Position numbers and translations under genes: made by a program. Below the pieces are notes generated by a model. That model searched no databases. It saw nothing but the letters and a program-made list of their open reading frames with translations, and was not told the DNA's origin. Positions 44,301-56,057 of a DNA stretch of 64,000 nt are shown in pieces (within the stretch, counting starts at the first letter, position 1; the number at the start of each line of letters is the position of its first letter). Origin of the DNA: Bathynomus jamesi (Eukaryota > Arthropoda > Malacostraca > Isopoda > Cirolanidae); assembly GCA_023014485.1 (NCBI GenBank), contig JAJOZX010001734.1, positions 607,001 through 671,000 on the forward strand, read 5' to 3'.

Positions 44301-44433
44301 GGGTCTTTGGGAACAGTGCGCTCTGGACAGAATAAGATTTCAGAGACGAATTGAAGAAACTGAATCTAGTTTAAACCTTGTATTAAATCCTGAACACCGA
44401 TGGAAAGTATTTATTAGATTACAGTCTTTATAA
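41320..44433 (+). pseudogene. PPP1R15: PPP1R15 (GADD34/CReP)-like pseudogene split by a LINE
   Basis: The front part is a 232-codon frame (from about 41327, after a splice-acceptor-like TTATTTCAG) of unfamiliar, Ser/Lys-rich sequence. After the LINE, from about 43517, the decayed frame continues with an acidic tract (DSDYDDEADEEESDDSNEG). It ends in VKFCDNARTYPVVD, RRGLWEQCALDRIRFQRRIE, LNPEHRWKVFIRL. This is the conserved C-terminal module of PPP1R15: a KVRF-like PP1-docking motif, then the WEQ..ALDR.RF.RRI actin/eIF2-alpha-holophosphatase segment. The family reverses eIF2-alpha phosphorylation. Several in-frame stops (about 43686, 43879, 44011, 44224) make it non-functional. Confidence 0.7.
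42041..43516 (-). mobile_element. LINE C, 5'-truncated, inside the PPP1R15-like sequence
   Basis: Minus-strand frames give NNYRPIALTSILSQVLEYVI, QFGFRVKHGTDMCIYILKEA, FLDASKAIDRVNHHKLFKKL and NGVRQGGILSTYLFCIYMD (RT blocks; YMD is followed by KRTNEL rather than the usual DLS). Downstream there is about 600 bp of 3' region without frames. Flanking PPP1R15-like text resumes on both sides. Clade uncertain. Confidence 0.75.
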
Positions 44434-44439
44434 TGATTT

Positions 44440-44985
44440 CTTTTCATTTATTTTTGTGATATTTTAGATATTCCACTTTTTTCACTCCTATTGGACTCCA
44501 TTGAATGAAGCTTATAAGTGTTTTGGAATTTATTATCGCTAAAGCAAACTACTTGAGTAATTACATTTGTGTACATTTACATTCTTTTAGACTAGTTAAA
44601 AATTTATTTTTTCGCAAAAAGTATGATAGTTTTTAAGAATTTTGATCACCGTTGTACAATTGCGGAAAAAGTTTCGTCAGAAACAAATAGCATTTAAAGT
44701 CAAAAGTTTACGAATTAAGAACTTTTGCATCCTTTGTTTTTAATAGAAATAGTGTACATTTTTCAAAATAAAACTAAAGTGAATAGTGATTTTGGCTTAT
44801 TTTGATATTATATATATATATAAATATATATTTATTTATTTCTCTGCAAACTTTTTATTGCTGCAACTTTACCTTTCATTTGAAATGATGTAGGTTTCCA
44901 GTTTATGTATATACAGTATACCCCAACTAATAACAATATCAATTGCTTTTAATTCACTTAGATAACATGTTATGCTAGTTAAATA
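44440..44985. other. Gene-free interval
   Basis: AT-rich; a short ATATATATAAATATATATTT tract near 44805. Nothing else seen. Confidence 0.6.
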
Positions 44986-44989
44986 AATC

Positions 44990-47400
44990 GAATACCATAG
45001 TTGCGGGTGACTTCAACATCAATTTGCAATCTGAAGCACTCCCTCATAAATTTTTAAACTTAATGAATTCTTTCTATCTTAGTCATACTATTACCAAACT
45101 CCCTTGAATCTGCAACTCTGATAATCAAATAACAGAATCTACGATTGATAATGTATTTGTAAATAGCAATGCCCTCGTAATTTCTTAAATTATAACCACA
45201 AACATCAGTGATCATTTTCCTACTTAAGCTATATACAACATTGTTCAAGTTAAAACAACTAATGATTACAGATTATTCTCAGAGATTAACAAAAGAAAAT
45301 TTATTGCGGCTGTAGAAAATATTCGATTTGGCTGTGACGAACCTATGAATGACCCAGCTCATGTTTCAGTTCTTCTATGACACCTTATTCCACATTTTTA
45401 ATATTTGCTTTCCTTTAAGGAGAAAAACAGTTTCTCCCAAAAGTGCCGCAAATCCATGGATCACTCCAGGAATTATCACTTCAATAAAGAGCAGAAATAA
45501 ATTAATCAAATTGCCATTACAAAGCAAAATTCCTAAAGTATCATACAATATACTCAATACAGAAACAAATTAACTAAAATAATAAAAATTGAAAAATATA
45601 ACTATAACAATCAATTTTCCAAACATAAAGGAGACATGAAAATAACTTGGACAACCATAAACAGGCTTCTCGGAAGCCAAATTAAGAAAAATTCAATAGG
45701 GAAATTAAATGTTGATGATAAAGAAATAACTGATTATACTTCTATTGCAGACTCTTTAAATATACATTTTACTTCAATAACGGAGAAGCTTTGTTCACAA
45801 TTACAAAATAATGACCACTCACCTCTTGAATATATGCCACCCATCCACTAAATTAATTTTCTTTTGTTCCAGCTACCTCAACTGAGCTGCGGAATATTGT
45901 TAGTAAATTAAAAATACAAAAAATAATATTCCTGTACCTATATTGAAACTTGTTAAGATATTTGTAACTTTGGGTAAAATGATCACTCAAAATATTTCCA
46001 AACGAATATTCACATCAATCCTAAAAACTGGTTGTACAACAGCCCTTTTTAAAGAGGGTGATCCTACACTAGTAACAAATTACAGGACGGAGTGTTCATT
46101 ATCTGTGTTCAACAAAGTTTTTGAAAAATTGGAAAAAGTAGAATGCAGCTATATTTAGAATCCTACAATTTATTATCCCCAAATCAATATGGCTTCCGTA
46201 ATAATTAAACAACGGAAGTGGCTATTTAAATCTTATGGAAATTGGAAATACCGCTAAAGAGAACAAAGAAATAATGATATCAATATTTGTGGATTTGAGT
46301 AAGGTGTTTGCTGTGATAGATCATAATATTCTACTTTATAAATTATATTGTTACGGATTTAGAGGCGAAATCAGTAATTGGTTTAATAGTTATTTGTCCA
46401 ATAGATATAATTTTGTATTAGTAAATAAGGATTGCTCAACTAAAGCGGTTGTCAAACATGGTGTATCACAGGGCTCAGTTCTCAGTCCACTGTTATTTTT
46501 ATTGTATATAAATGACCTTCCACGCTCATCTGATATACTGAACTTCATAATGTTTGCAGATGATACAACTGTATCTTTTTCTTGCAAAGATGTTAATTCA
46601 GCTAAGAATATATTTAATTTAGAATTCATCAGTGTAATAAAAATGGTTGACCACCAATAAGCTCTTCCTGAATACCAGTAAAACATATTTCATGATTTTT
46701 AATAAAAAAAGAAATGTATACCCTGAACTTAATGTTAATGAAATCGCTATAAAGGAGTGTACTGTAACAAAATTTCGTGGTGTAAAGTTAGACATGAATT
46801 TGCAATGGAGTGATCATGTAAATTATTTCACGAAAAAGATTTCAAGGAGCGTTGCTGTAATGTTTAAACTTTGAAATATAGTCCCTAAACAGGCTTATTG
46901 ACTCTATCATACTCTTGTTCTTCCTTATATAACGTACTGCACCCTTGTTTGAGAAAACTCCGCTAACAATGCATTAAACGGTATCTTTGTTATCCTAAAA
47001 GAGCAATAAGGTTATTTATCTGATGGTGATTTCCTTGAACACTCTAGTGCATTATTGAAAGAGCTAATCGTACTAAAGCTTAATGATGTAATCAAGCTGG
47101 CACTTCTTATTTTTATTTACACGTGTAAGAACAAAATCATTAATTTACAATGGGTAAATAGATATTTTGTAACTCGCCAAGAAATCCACTCGTATCAGAC
47201 CAGAAATAGATCAAAATTTGTTATACCTCAATTGTCTTCATCTCAAAAACTACCCATTTTCATTGGATTGAAACTATGGAACGATTTAAATACCGATATA
47301 AAAAATATTGTGAATGGTAATTTGTTTATGTCACAACCGACTTTTACCCGAATATCAGTTACACACAAATCGCCAATAAAAAATGAATGAAAGAAATTTA
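44990..47400 (+). pseudogene. LINE D, Jockey/CR1-like endonuclease-RT
   Basis: The order is: endonuclease remnant with VVAGDFNINLQSE and TTNISDHFPT (near 45005-45240); RT fingers with TTALFKEGDPTLVTNYR; then ISIFVDLSKVFAVIDHNILL, HGVSQGSVLSPLLFLLYIND and the catalytic FADDTTV; then KTYFMIFNKKR and the C-terminal end QTRNRSKFVIPQ...LKLWNDL. Six frames are needed, so it is strongly decayed. It is different in sequence from LINEs A, B and C. Confidence 0.8.
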
Positions 47401-47559
47401 TGAAACCATGAAATTATTGAAAATTATTTTTACAAGTTACTCCTTAATTGATAAACGGGAATTCTTAAAGAAAATATGATATAGAAAAAGTAGGAGTAAC
47501 AATTTAATACAAATTTGGATTTCGGTGCTGCTAAAATATAAAAGTAAATTGTATATATT

Positions 47560-47910
47560 ATATATATATATATATATATGGTTATACAGTTATACAATGC
47601 ATCTCGGCGGTGTTGTGGTTAGCATGGCTAAGAGAGGAGACCAGGTTCGTGGGAGGAAAACAAAGGTTAACCAAGGTACCAATAATGTTTAGACTTTTTA
47701 ATATAATCTTTTAAATGTTCAGAGGTACCAAAAGTGTTATCTCATAAAACAAAGTTACCCACTACATCTGTAAGTTATCACATACTCGAGACCTCACTTA
47801 TACCCAGCTGCCTACGCACCCACCAGAAACTGGCAATGCATGAATTCCACAGTGCCAACATTTTTTGCCTGCCTCTATCAGGAACAGACAAATCTTCTAT
47901 TCAGTATTGC

Positions 47911-47959
<49 letters not shown>

Positions 47960-47995
47960 TAGGTCATGATCAGTGAAAAACATTGTTATTTATTT
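47560..47995. repeat. (TA)n, SINE-like unit and (GA)n array
   Basis: (TA)n at about 47559-47580. A SINE-like unit at about 47597-47690 has GTTGTGGTTAGCATGGC (A-box-like) and CCAGGTTCGTGGG (B-box-like), with the AGGTTAACCAAGGT tail phrase also seen near 32.44 kb. (GA)n runs at 47911-47955. Confidence 0.55.
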
Positions 47996-48131
47996 AAGTG
48001 TTGAGGAGATGAATAGTCTTCGTGGTAGTTGAGAAGTGGAGCGAGGATCGTTATAAAATACCTGCAGGTGTAGGTACAAGATGAGAACAGATTAGTGATA
48101 CCCCCTCATTTGCCATTGTTTGTACTTTGTG

Positions 48132-48139
48132 TATAAATA
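48132..48139 (+). promoter_or_regulatory. TATA box of ORF 1, right copy
   Basis: TATAAATA, 28 bp before the ATG at 48168. Same sequence and spacing as the left arm. Confidence 0.6.
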
Positions 48140-48167
48140 GCTGCAGCCATGCATTGATATACGGCTG

Positions 48168-48509
48168 ATGTGGAAGAATGCGTCTGATAATAATGTTCTT
48201 GTCCCTACGCAAAACCGATTCATCCGCGACACAATGTTTGAAATCGTCGGTTTCCGCAAGCTGAAGCCGATATTAGACGCGCGTGTTACGAATATGATTT
48301 ATTTTGATACGGTTCTTGAATACGCATATACACCTCTGCTCGACGGGTTTACCTAGTGTAGGACTGAACAAGGCGAGAATGGTCTGGAACTGGATGCTTA
48401 TTTAAAAGGTTTAGACTCTTCGAAATATCATGAACTTTGGTACAAAGGACTTGAGCGGTACAGGGCTGAGCTCACCTACACCGTTCACCCTGAAGAATTG
48501 TTTCTTTAA
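48168..48509 (+). pseudogene. Small virus-like ORF 1, right copy, nonsense TAG
   Basis: The start is intact (MWKNASDNNVLVPTQNRFIR), and the frame is in phase with FEIVGFRKLK. A TAG at 48354-48356 replaces the Glu codon of the left copy. The frame then stays open to TAA at 48507-48509. Otherwise about 95% like the left copy by eye. Confidence 0.6.
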
Positions 48510-48512
48510 ATA

Positions 48513-48810
48513 ATGAGCAGCTGTCGTTACGACTTAGAAGATTATTTCAATTGCCGCTCTGCATTGTGAGGAAGAGTTCACGATTGAAAAGCTCAGATCG
48601 GTAAGAATAAGCCCTCGATTGGAAAAGAGTGTTTATAAACTTGAATTTAATAATGATATTGTGGCTAACGATGCCCTCTTTGTACGTGCTTTTGATTGTA
48701 TTCTGTTCGTCTTTAAAGAAAATTTGCCAACCGAATGTAAAGTGGGCAAAAAAATAGTATCGAACGATATGAAGGCCCTTTATTCGAGTATAGGCCTCCC
48801 TATAACTTGA
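48513..48810 (+). pseudogene. Small virus-like ORF 2, right copy
   Basis: Starts 3 bp after ORF 1's stop (TAAATAATG). The same early termination as in the left copy (after about 18 codons) precedes the longer frame ending GLPIT at 48810, so that shift predates the duplication or is genuine biology. The internal ATG of the left copy is CTG here. Confidence 0.5.
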
Positions 48811-48814
48811 GCGG

Positions 48815-49282
48815 CAAAATCATGTTAAATCATATTTATTGGGGTAGTGCAAAGCAACAATGATGTAACTGTAGACTCGATCACGTGCAAGTTTAGTATT
48901 TAAGTTAAGCGTAGTTGAACATAATGTATATATAGATTTCTCCTTTACTATTATTTTGATGTTTATATATTAATTTTTTTATTATATATATATTCTTCGC
49001 TCAACTTATGTATTTCATACACTTTTATTTTTTATTATATATGTATACATATATATGTATGTATTCCTCGTTTAAACTGTATTTCTTTTACTATTATTAT
49101 TTTTTGATTGTACATACAATATATATTCCTCGTTTAAACTGTGTATAGAATGAACTAATTTTATTGTATATTTATTTTCTATATATTTCATGAAATTATT
49201 TCCAATAATTTTTCTAAATAGGCAGAATGATGTAATAGTGTTATATTTAAATCTTTTCGTTGTGTCTATAAACGATATTATA

Positions 49283-49335
<53 letters not shown>

Positions 49336-50430
49336 GAATGGTAAGTTACGCCTTCTAAGCTGACTGGCGGATTTCTAAGCCAACTGTCAAGAATATCTGC
49401 TGCAATGGAAAAACTAAACTTTTGAACAGATAAGAAGACAATGATACAGTTTACTTGCCTTCCTAGCTCTTAATAGCCGATTCTCACAAATGTTACTAAT
49501 TTTGTGCATCAGAGTTGAGATGCTTATGTAACTATGGTTCTGGCGAGATGTTTTTGGTTTATTATTAATTAGTCAAAACCGTGTACAATAAATGGTTAGT
49601 CTCTGCTCTGACTATTGAAGATCGCTTCTTTTTTTCTCGTGAACGTTGAAAGAGTTTTTGTCTATTTTTTTTTTACTTCGATCCTAACCGTCTCTTGTAA
49701 ATAAGAATCAGACTACCTTTATTTTACTCAGGCGCTCTCACTTCAGCTGCGTTGATAGGTGAATATAATTAACACTACAAATCATCTTTTAATAGTGTTC
49801 GCTATCTATCACAGAAATTAAGGTATTGTAAGTTGTTAGTGTGGACTGGCGAGACATTATTAAAATGTTTGTGGAGGAGGGAGAATGGGGATCGGGAGGG
49901 TGGGGTGAAGTTAATCATTTAAGACTGGTTCCCAAACTTTTTGAGTCATTACCCCATTTTCCCATGGATACCTTCTTAATGACCCCCACCCTACCTGTAC
50001 CCCACGTAAAGCCAGTCCCAGTTTTACCATATCTTTTATTTATTCACTTTTTGTACTTTAGAAGTACTTGCAGAGTACAAAATTACCCCAATGGGTAATT
50101 TACTCATAGTTTGAGAAACGCTGATTTAAGACAAGGAAAGGTTGAACCAAAAGTGGAAGAAAAGGTTTTCAGCTGCGTTGCTGGGGGAGAGAGCGAAGTC
50201 GGGTAAAGGGGACACTATATATATGATATGATATGATATATATATATATATAATAGTATAATAATCCATTAAGCGCTGATGATGCAGAAATGCTAAACAA
50301 ATTAATTTGATTGTTACTCGGTAGATATTTTTCTTACTGAAAATATTTTTCCAATTTATGTAAATACATTATTTACACCAAATATTCACAGGAAAAAAAT
50401 TAGAGAAAAATAATTTTAAATGTTATTAGT
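48815..50430. other. Gene-free part of the right arm
   Basis: Mirrors 33.6-36.3 kb without the palindromic mariner. (TA)n at 49280-49333. A short segment at 49930-50100 (CCCATTTTCCCATGGATACC, ACCCCCACCCTACC) is absent from the left arm. No coding. Confidence 0.6.
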
Positions 50431-51753
50431 TGTCAAAAAGAGACCAGGTTCTTAATTAATTTAAAATTGGAATTTAAAAATTACACTTAGTGGTTAGGAT
50501 GAAGAAAATATATAAAAAGAAATTTAAATTATATTTACAGTATAATGAAAACTAAGTTACTTAATTAAATGGGTATGACATCAGATATATAATTAAACTA
50601 TAAGGACATTAACTTAAATGAAGGGTTAAAGTGACTAAATGGAATGGACAAAAAATAAATGACAGAAAAGATAAATGATATATAGCGTGTCCCAAAGAAA
50701 TGTATACCCACTTTGTTCGATAATACCAGCTATGAGGACAATAAATATATTACTTTTTATGTTTTTTAATAAAGAATTTTCTCCTGAATCTAAATATGTA
50801 ATTATGTTTATGAAAAATTGAAAAACAAAAAAGTTACAGATGTTTAAATTATAATTATTATTTTCGAGACTTCATGTGCGATATTTTCTAATATTTTAAC
50901 CGACTGTTTTGAGATACTTATGTTTAGTGTTGATATTGAAGCATAAATGTTGTAATTATTAGTTAATTCAAAAAATTTACAAATTCCATGGTTAAATGAC
51001 ACTTTATCTAAGATGTTCAAATTGTCGTTAGAAAACAACAAACGTCGCAGAGTTATAAGATGTTAGATAAGGTTAGAGCAAAACTGTAGTCTTGCCTAAT
51101 TAGAACTCAACGAAATGGCTAGGCTAAGCTAGGCACTAAACATAAGTATCTCAAAACAGTCGGTTAAAAGGCAGGCCAGGCCATAAAAAAAAATATTAGA
51201 AAATATCGCACATGAAGTCTCGAAAATAATAATTATAATTTAAACATCTGTAACGTTTTTGTTCTTCAATTTTTAATAAAAATAATTAAATATTTAGATT
51301 CAGGAGAAAATTCTTTATTAAAAAACATATAAACAGTAATATATTTATTATCCTCATAGCTGGTATTATCGAACAAAGTGGGTATACATTTCTTTGGGAC
51401 AAGCTGTATATATATAACTATGGGCAGGAAAGCTTATTGCTCAAGTTAGGAATCTGGTGGATGCCGAGATGTATCCGACAGCATCCAAGTCTCTCTCTCT
51501 TAGTGAATTATTAACAAAACTTTTTTATTATCTTCGCCGAGGTGGTATCGGAGAGTACCAGCATTCAGGAAGAACCAGGAGGTAATTTATCTCTAACAGA
51601 AGTCAGGTTAGAGTCGACTTGTCATACAAATCACATCGTTTTTTAGGAAACGAACGTATGAACACATTCTGATCGTTCAGAAAGGGTCAATGTGGGTGTA
51701 GACTTTTAATTTTATAAGGAGTAAGCCTAATCAAGAAGAGTATCTTCTTGACA
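50431..51753 (-). repeat. 3' LTR carrying a MITE
   Basis: 50431-50684 and 51407-51753 together match the 5' LTR. The intervening ~720 bp is an inverted-repeat element. Confidence 0.9.
50685..51406. mobile_element. Long-arm inverted-repeat MITE in the 3' LTR
   Basis: Outer ends carry GTCCCAAAGAAATGTATACC and inverse, with a TA target on each side. Arms of ~350 bp (including CCGACTGTTTTGAGATACTT and ATATTTTCTAATATTTT) flank a ~110-bp centre. No transposase. TC1/mariner-type target but superfamily unproven. Confidence 0.8.
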
Positions 51754-51768
51754 TCTCCCCCCTAAAAG
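51754..51768 (-). promoter_or_regulatory. Polypurine tract
   Basis: TTTTAGGGGGGAGA immediately before the TGTC start of the 3' LTR: the plus-strand primer site for cDNA synthesis. Confidence 0.8.
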
Positions 51769-51796
51769 AAAATGTAACTAATTACGTTTTCAGAAC

Positions 51797-52237
51797 TCAA
51801 GATGTCTCAAAATGATTTAACTGTCCTTTTACATGCATTATTCTAAATTGATAGGTTTGCAGCATGAGTGACCATCTCATTAATCTGCCATTAGTGGACT
51901 TCACATTTCGTAAATATGACAGAGGTTTGTTTTCAGTTTCTAAGAGAAATTCTTTTCCTACCAGGTAGACATTGAATTTTTGAATTCCCCTCACTATAGC
52001 AAGGAATTCCTTCTCTATAGTAGAGTACCTTTCTTCTCTGGGTAACAGTTTTCTACTTGCAAAGGCTACAGGCATTGCATTACCTTCGATGTCATATTGC
52101 AGCAGGATACATCCAACTCCCTTATTTGAAGAATCCGTACGTAATCCGAATATCTTTGTGGTATCAGGTATCTTGAGGATTGGAGCCTTCGAGAGACAAT
52201 TCTTTAGTTTGTTGAAACCCTCTTGGTGTTCCTCCTT
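51797..52237 (-). pseudogene. pol: Gypsy RT thumb and RNase H
   Basis: After a TGA at 52238 the same frame gives KEEHQEGFNKLKNCLSKAP (RT thumb/connection), RTDSSNKGVGCILLQ, then VAFASRKLLPREERYSTIEK and LLETENKPLSYL (RNase H; Glu replaces the Asp of the usual TDH motif). It ends only ~43 bp before the 3' LTR, leaving no room for an integrase downstream. Confidence 0.85.
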
Positions 52238-53326
52238 TCAGTCTAGCTTTTCACTCATTTTCTTCCTTGTACTGATTGGAACTTTTTGTAAGGGTACAGG
52301 TTTTACACGTCCCTTTGCTGATGTTTTCTGGCAGACATCACACGAGCGGCAGTACCTTAATATATCTCCAGAAGCTCCGGGCCAATAAAACTTATCTAAA
52401 CCTTTTATCCGAGTTTTAGTATAACCAAAGTGGCCAGCAAATGGTGAGTCATGTGCTAATTTTAAGGCAAGGTTGCGGTATTTGAGAGGTATAACTGAAG
52501 CTCTTTTCCCCACAAGTTCGGAATTAGGACTATTAATGCACTCTTTATAGAATAAATCACCGTCCCTTACATATTTATAAGAATGACTACTTCGAGACTT
52601 TTCAATTTTCACGTCACTCACGCTCCTTTTGACGTTAACTAAAGTAGGACAATGTTGTACGGCCTCTTTAAATTTCTCAAATGAAACTTCATTGTTAAAA
52701 GTAGTCTTAAAAAGAGGAGGGGGATTTAGTGGAGATTTAATTTTACTTCTAGTTTGAACCACTTGAGCAACGTTATTCACATCAACAGAAGGGATGGATT
52801 CTCCTATTAGCACAGAACAAAACTTAATAGGGGCTCTGACGGCATAAGTCCACCCTTCGAAGTATGTACACGACAGGTGACATTTCACTATTGGAAATCT
52901 ATCAGCCCTACGCAAGTAGTCGTAAACAGTAGTCCATTTATCATGAGTATCTGGAACAGGTGGTAATACTTTATCCGAAACTATAAGACAAGTACACCCT
53001 GTATCTCTAACCAAAGTAGATACTTTGCACCCATTAACTGATCCTTCCTCAAATTTCAAACGTACGTTATGTGCTTTAAGGTCAAAAGCAAAGTTGACCT
53101 TTTCTCTTTTTTCTGAATCTGCAACTTTCTTAAAAAGTGCAGGATTTTGTGGACATTTGTATTTAGTATGACCCTCAACACCGCAATTATAGCACTTTAC
53201 AGGGGGTTTATTTTCCATTGATGCTTCTGCATTTGAATTCGTAGTGGGTTGAGTAAAAGGTTTACGTATGGTTAAGATTTTTAGTTTTTGGATATAAGTT
53301 GTGGAAGCTAGCGTAATTGTCGGCAA
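52238..53326 (-). CDS. pol: Nucleocapsid-protease-H2C2 fusion frame
   Basis: A single 362-codon frame. Zinc knuckle CYNCGVEGHTKYKC (C45, C48, H53, C58); protease-like RDTGCTCLIV (DTG 108-110); a spacer; and the integrase H2C2 module (H292, H299, C329, C332; AHDSPFAGHFGYTKTR, YWPGASGDILRYC). The frame then runs into RT-thumb sequence. Having H2C2 directly after protease and before RT in one uninterrupted frame is the reverse of ordinary gypsy order. The integrase core and RT palm are missing, evidently deleted between ISTRK and MSEKLD. Confidence 0.85.
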   Translation of the reverse strand: MPTITLASTTYIQKLKILTIRKPFTQPTTNSNAEASMENKPPVKCYNCGVEGHTKYKCPQNPALFKKVADSEKREKVNFAFDLKAHNVRLKFEEGSVNGCKVSTLVRDTGCTCLIVSDKVLPPVPDTHDKWTTVYDYLRRADRFPIVKCHLSCTYFEGWTYAVRAPIKFCSVLIGESIPSVDVNNVAQVVQTRSKIKSPLNPPPLFKTTFNNEVSFEKFKEAVQHCPTLVNVKRSVSDVKIEKSRSSHSYKYVRDGDLFYKECINSPNSELVGKRASVIPLKYRNLALKLAHDSPFAGHFGYTKTRIKGLDKFYWPGASGDILRYCRSCDVCQKTSAKGRVKPVPLQKVPISTRKKMSEKLD

Positions 53327-53382
53327 TTTCCATCGTGCGTTTTAAATTGTTACTGCTATTTTCCTTAACATAAGCTCTCATT

Positions 53383-54075
53383 TCAGGAGTACACGTAGAG
53401 GAACTGATCTATGACAAAAAAATCCAGAAGAGACTCAAAAGATTTTTCTATTTTGCATCCATCCAACCAAAATTTTAGGCAAAGTTTGAGGTAATAACCA
53501 AATTGTTGGTAAGTCTGGTTTGGACCTAGCTTAGTACTTCTAAATTGTTTCCTGTAATATTCTGGCGTCATATGATAAGAATTCATTAACTCTAATTTAA
53601 GTTCAAAACAGTTCGCGGTTATCTCATCGGGTAGCAAGGTGTAAATTTCTAATGCTTTCCCTCTTAAAAGTGAAGCTAACCTAACTGCACCCTCGGATTC
53701 TAAATCCCAACCTTTAAGTTCAGATTTGAATCAGCTACTCATTCAAATCTGGTTATATAAATTCCTAAATCTTCACCGTCTTGGAAAAATGAGAGTTTAA
53801 TTTCACTCATGCATGAAGTTATATTAGCTGAAGACCGTTGACTAGCTGACTGATGGTGCATTTCTAAAACTAAGTTCGTGCTCTCTTTCTTTCTCTCTTC
53901 CTATTCTTTCGTGCTCCCTTTCTTTCTTTCTTTCTCTTCTCTTCTCTTCTCTTTCTCTCTCTCTTTCATCCCGAGCTTTATCTTGTTGCTCTTTTATAAA
54001 AGCACCTACTTCACTACCGTCTAACCCTATGGTTTTAGCGATTTCCATAAGTTCAACTAAAGATGGTGTTGCCAT
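53383..54075 (-). pseudogene. gag: Gag of the Gmr1-like element
   Basis: The start at 54075 reads MATPSLVELMEIAKTIGLDG and runs into a Glu/Arg-rich coiled region (EREREREEKRRERKKERE). The frame breaks near 53842. A SCAN-like capsid part follows at 53637-53383 (ANCFELKLELMNSYHMTPEY, KLGPNQTYQQFGYY, IEKSFESLLDFFVIDQFL). The charged repeat corresponds to a TTTCTCTC microsatellite at about 53900-53970. Confidence 0.75.
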
Positions 54076-54581
54076 ATTTGTAAATAGAAAGGATCTTACA
54101 ATATAATTTAAATTTACAAAAAAGAATTTTACTCAGACTAAATTCTAAGTTAAACCTTACCTCTGTTATTAAATTACGCTCCTGAAAAAAAAATTAATCA
54201 AAATTATAACCACTCTCCCTAATTGAATTTTCCCGAAAGAAAGAAAAGGACCAAAAAGGGCTTAGCTGGTTATAGAGCCAGTTTCTTAGAAGGGGAGGAT
54301 TTGTAACTCGCTTCCTGTGACTTCGCTCCGCTTCGACAGACAGGGTCAAACTCCTGAGGCACTGAAAGAACCTTTGAACCCGGAAGGTGATAAGGTACAG
54401 CACTGAACCGACTTGTCTGGTGCACAAAATAACGGACTGCAAGTAGTCCACACACAGGAAGGTAGGACAACCTTCCTGAAAATTCAAGAGAACTATTAAT
54501 ACAAAACCTAACTTTTAAGCTTAAACAATCGACAAACTAACGACCAAGTGAAACTATTCCAATACTGTCTGCAGCGATATA

Positions 54582-55173
54582 TGTCAAAAAGATACCACGT
54601 TCTTAATTAATTTATGATTGGAATTTAAAAATTACACTTAGTGGTTAGGATGAAGAAAATATACAAAAAGAAATTTGAATTATATTTATAATGAAAACTA
54701 AGTTACTTAATTAAATGGGTATGACATCAGATATATAATTAAACTATAAGGACATTAACTTAAATGAAGGGTTAAAGTGACTAAATGGAATGGACAAAAA
54801 ATAAATGGCAGAAAAGATAAATGATATATATATATAACTGTGGGCAGCAAAGCTTATTGCTCAAGTTAGGAATCTGGTGGATGCCGAGATGTATCCGACA
54901 GCCTCCAAGCCTCTCTCTCTTAGTGAATTATTAACAAAACTTTTTTATTATCTTCGCCGAGGTGGTATCGGCGAGTACCAGCATTCAGGAAGAACCAGGA
55001 GGTAATTTATCTCTAACAGAAGTCAGGTTAGAGTCGACTTGTCATACAAATCACATCGTTTTTTAGGAAACGAACGTATGAACACATTCTGATCGTTTAG
55101 AAAGGGTCAATATGGGTGTAGACTTTTAATTTTATAAGGAGTAATCCTAATCAAGAAGAGTATCTTCTTGACA
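54582..55173 (-). repeat. 5' LTR
   Basis: 592 bp, TG...CA ends on the sense strand, followed by TATATCGCTGCAGACAG. This does not obviously match a common tRNA 3' end, so the primer is unresolved. Confidence 0.9.
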
Positions 55174-56057
55174 TTAGTAATTGTCCAAAATTTATCCTTC
55201 TATTCGCAATTTCACACATTTTGTTTCGATTTCCAATTTGGCGCTATTTTATACTAAGAGATGTTGAACGACCTTGTTAGTTATTGAGGTTAGAGTGCTG
55301 GGGAAGGTTGTACTCAGAGTTAACCTAAAGTTTCGTGAAAATCAGTGAATTATTACGACATAAACATATCTGGTGTAGATCTGTACCGTTAGCAGAAAAC
55401 CAGATATACTTTACTTTTTAGGTAAGTGCTGCCAGTTCTTTAAATTTAATTTATTTTATGGCCACTATTACACTTTTATTGTGCAATAATATAATAGTCA
55501 CTCTGAAAATTTGTTTTCAATGTTATTATATTCGTAGAGATCGGATTCATATAAGAATAACTTACTTTATTTATTTGTTTGTTTGTTTGTTTTGTTTTTG
55601 TAAAATAAATATCAGTATTTGCTTTCTAACGTAAATTTATCATTACCTGCTGATGGTGCAAATGTGCACCAGTTTGTATTTCAAACAATAAAAAAATTTT
55701 ATTATCTATTATTATTACTTTACTTAGAGTCTCATCTATTACATATATAAAAATAATATATTTCTGACCAACATAAAGGGGTCCATCGATTAATGGGTTA
55801 AATTGAAATTTTTTAAAAAAATACGCTGGTTTGAATATTTATTAAATATATACAAATTAAACATTCAGCTTATATTGTTGCCCGAAAGGATCCCGTCATA
55901 GTTCTTTTAATTGGCAAGACATTTTACTTGTTTGAAAAATTTTCTGATAACTGTTGTACCCCGAAAGACCAGACCAAGAGACAATCTCTATATATAAATC
56001 TTTATAAGCCATTAGTTTATAAACCATTAGTTCATAAGCCATTAGTTTATAAACATT

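Larger units (their letters stand above)
50431..55173 (-). mobile_element. Ty3/gypsy element with Gmr1-like domain order
   Basis: LTRs at 54582-55173 (5', 592 bp) and 50431-51753 (3', enlarged by a MITE), starting TGTCAAGAAGATAC and ending CTTTTTGACA. Flanked by the 5-bp duplication TTAGT (50426-50430, 55174-55178). The LTRs differ by roughly ten bases over ~590, so the insertion is moderately old. The internal region encodes gag, NC, PR and H2C2, then RT thumb and RNase H next to the polypurine tract. Confidence 0.9.
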
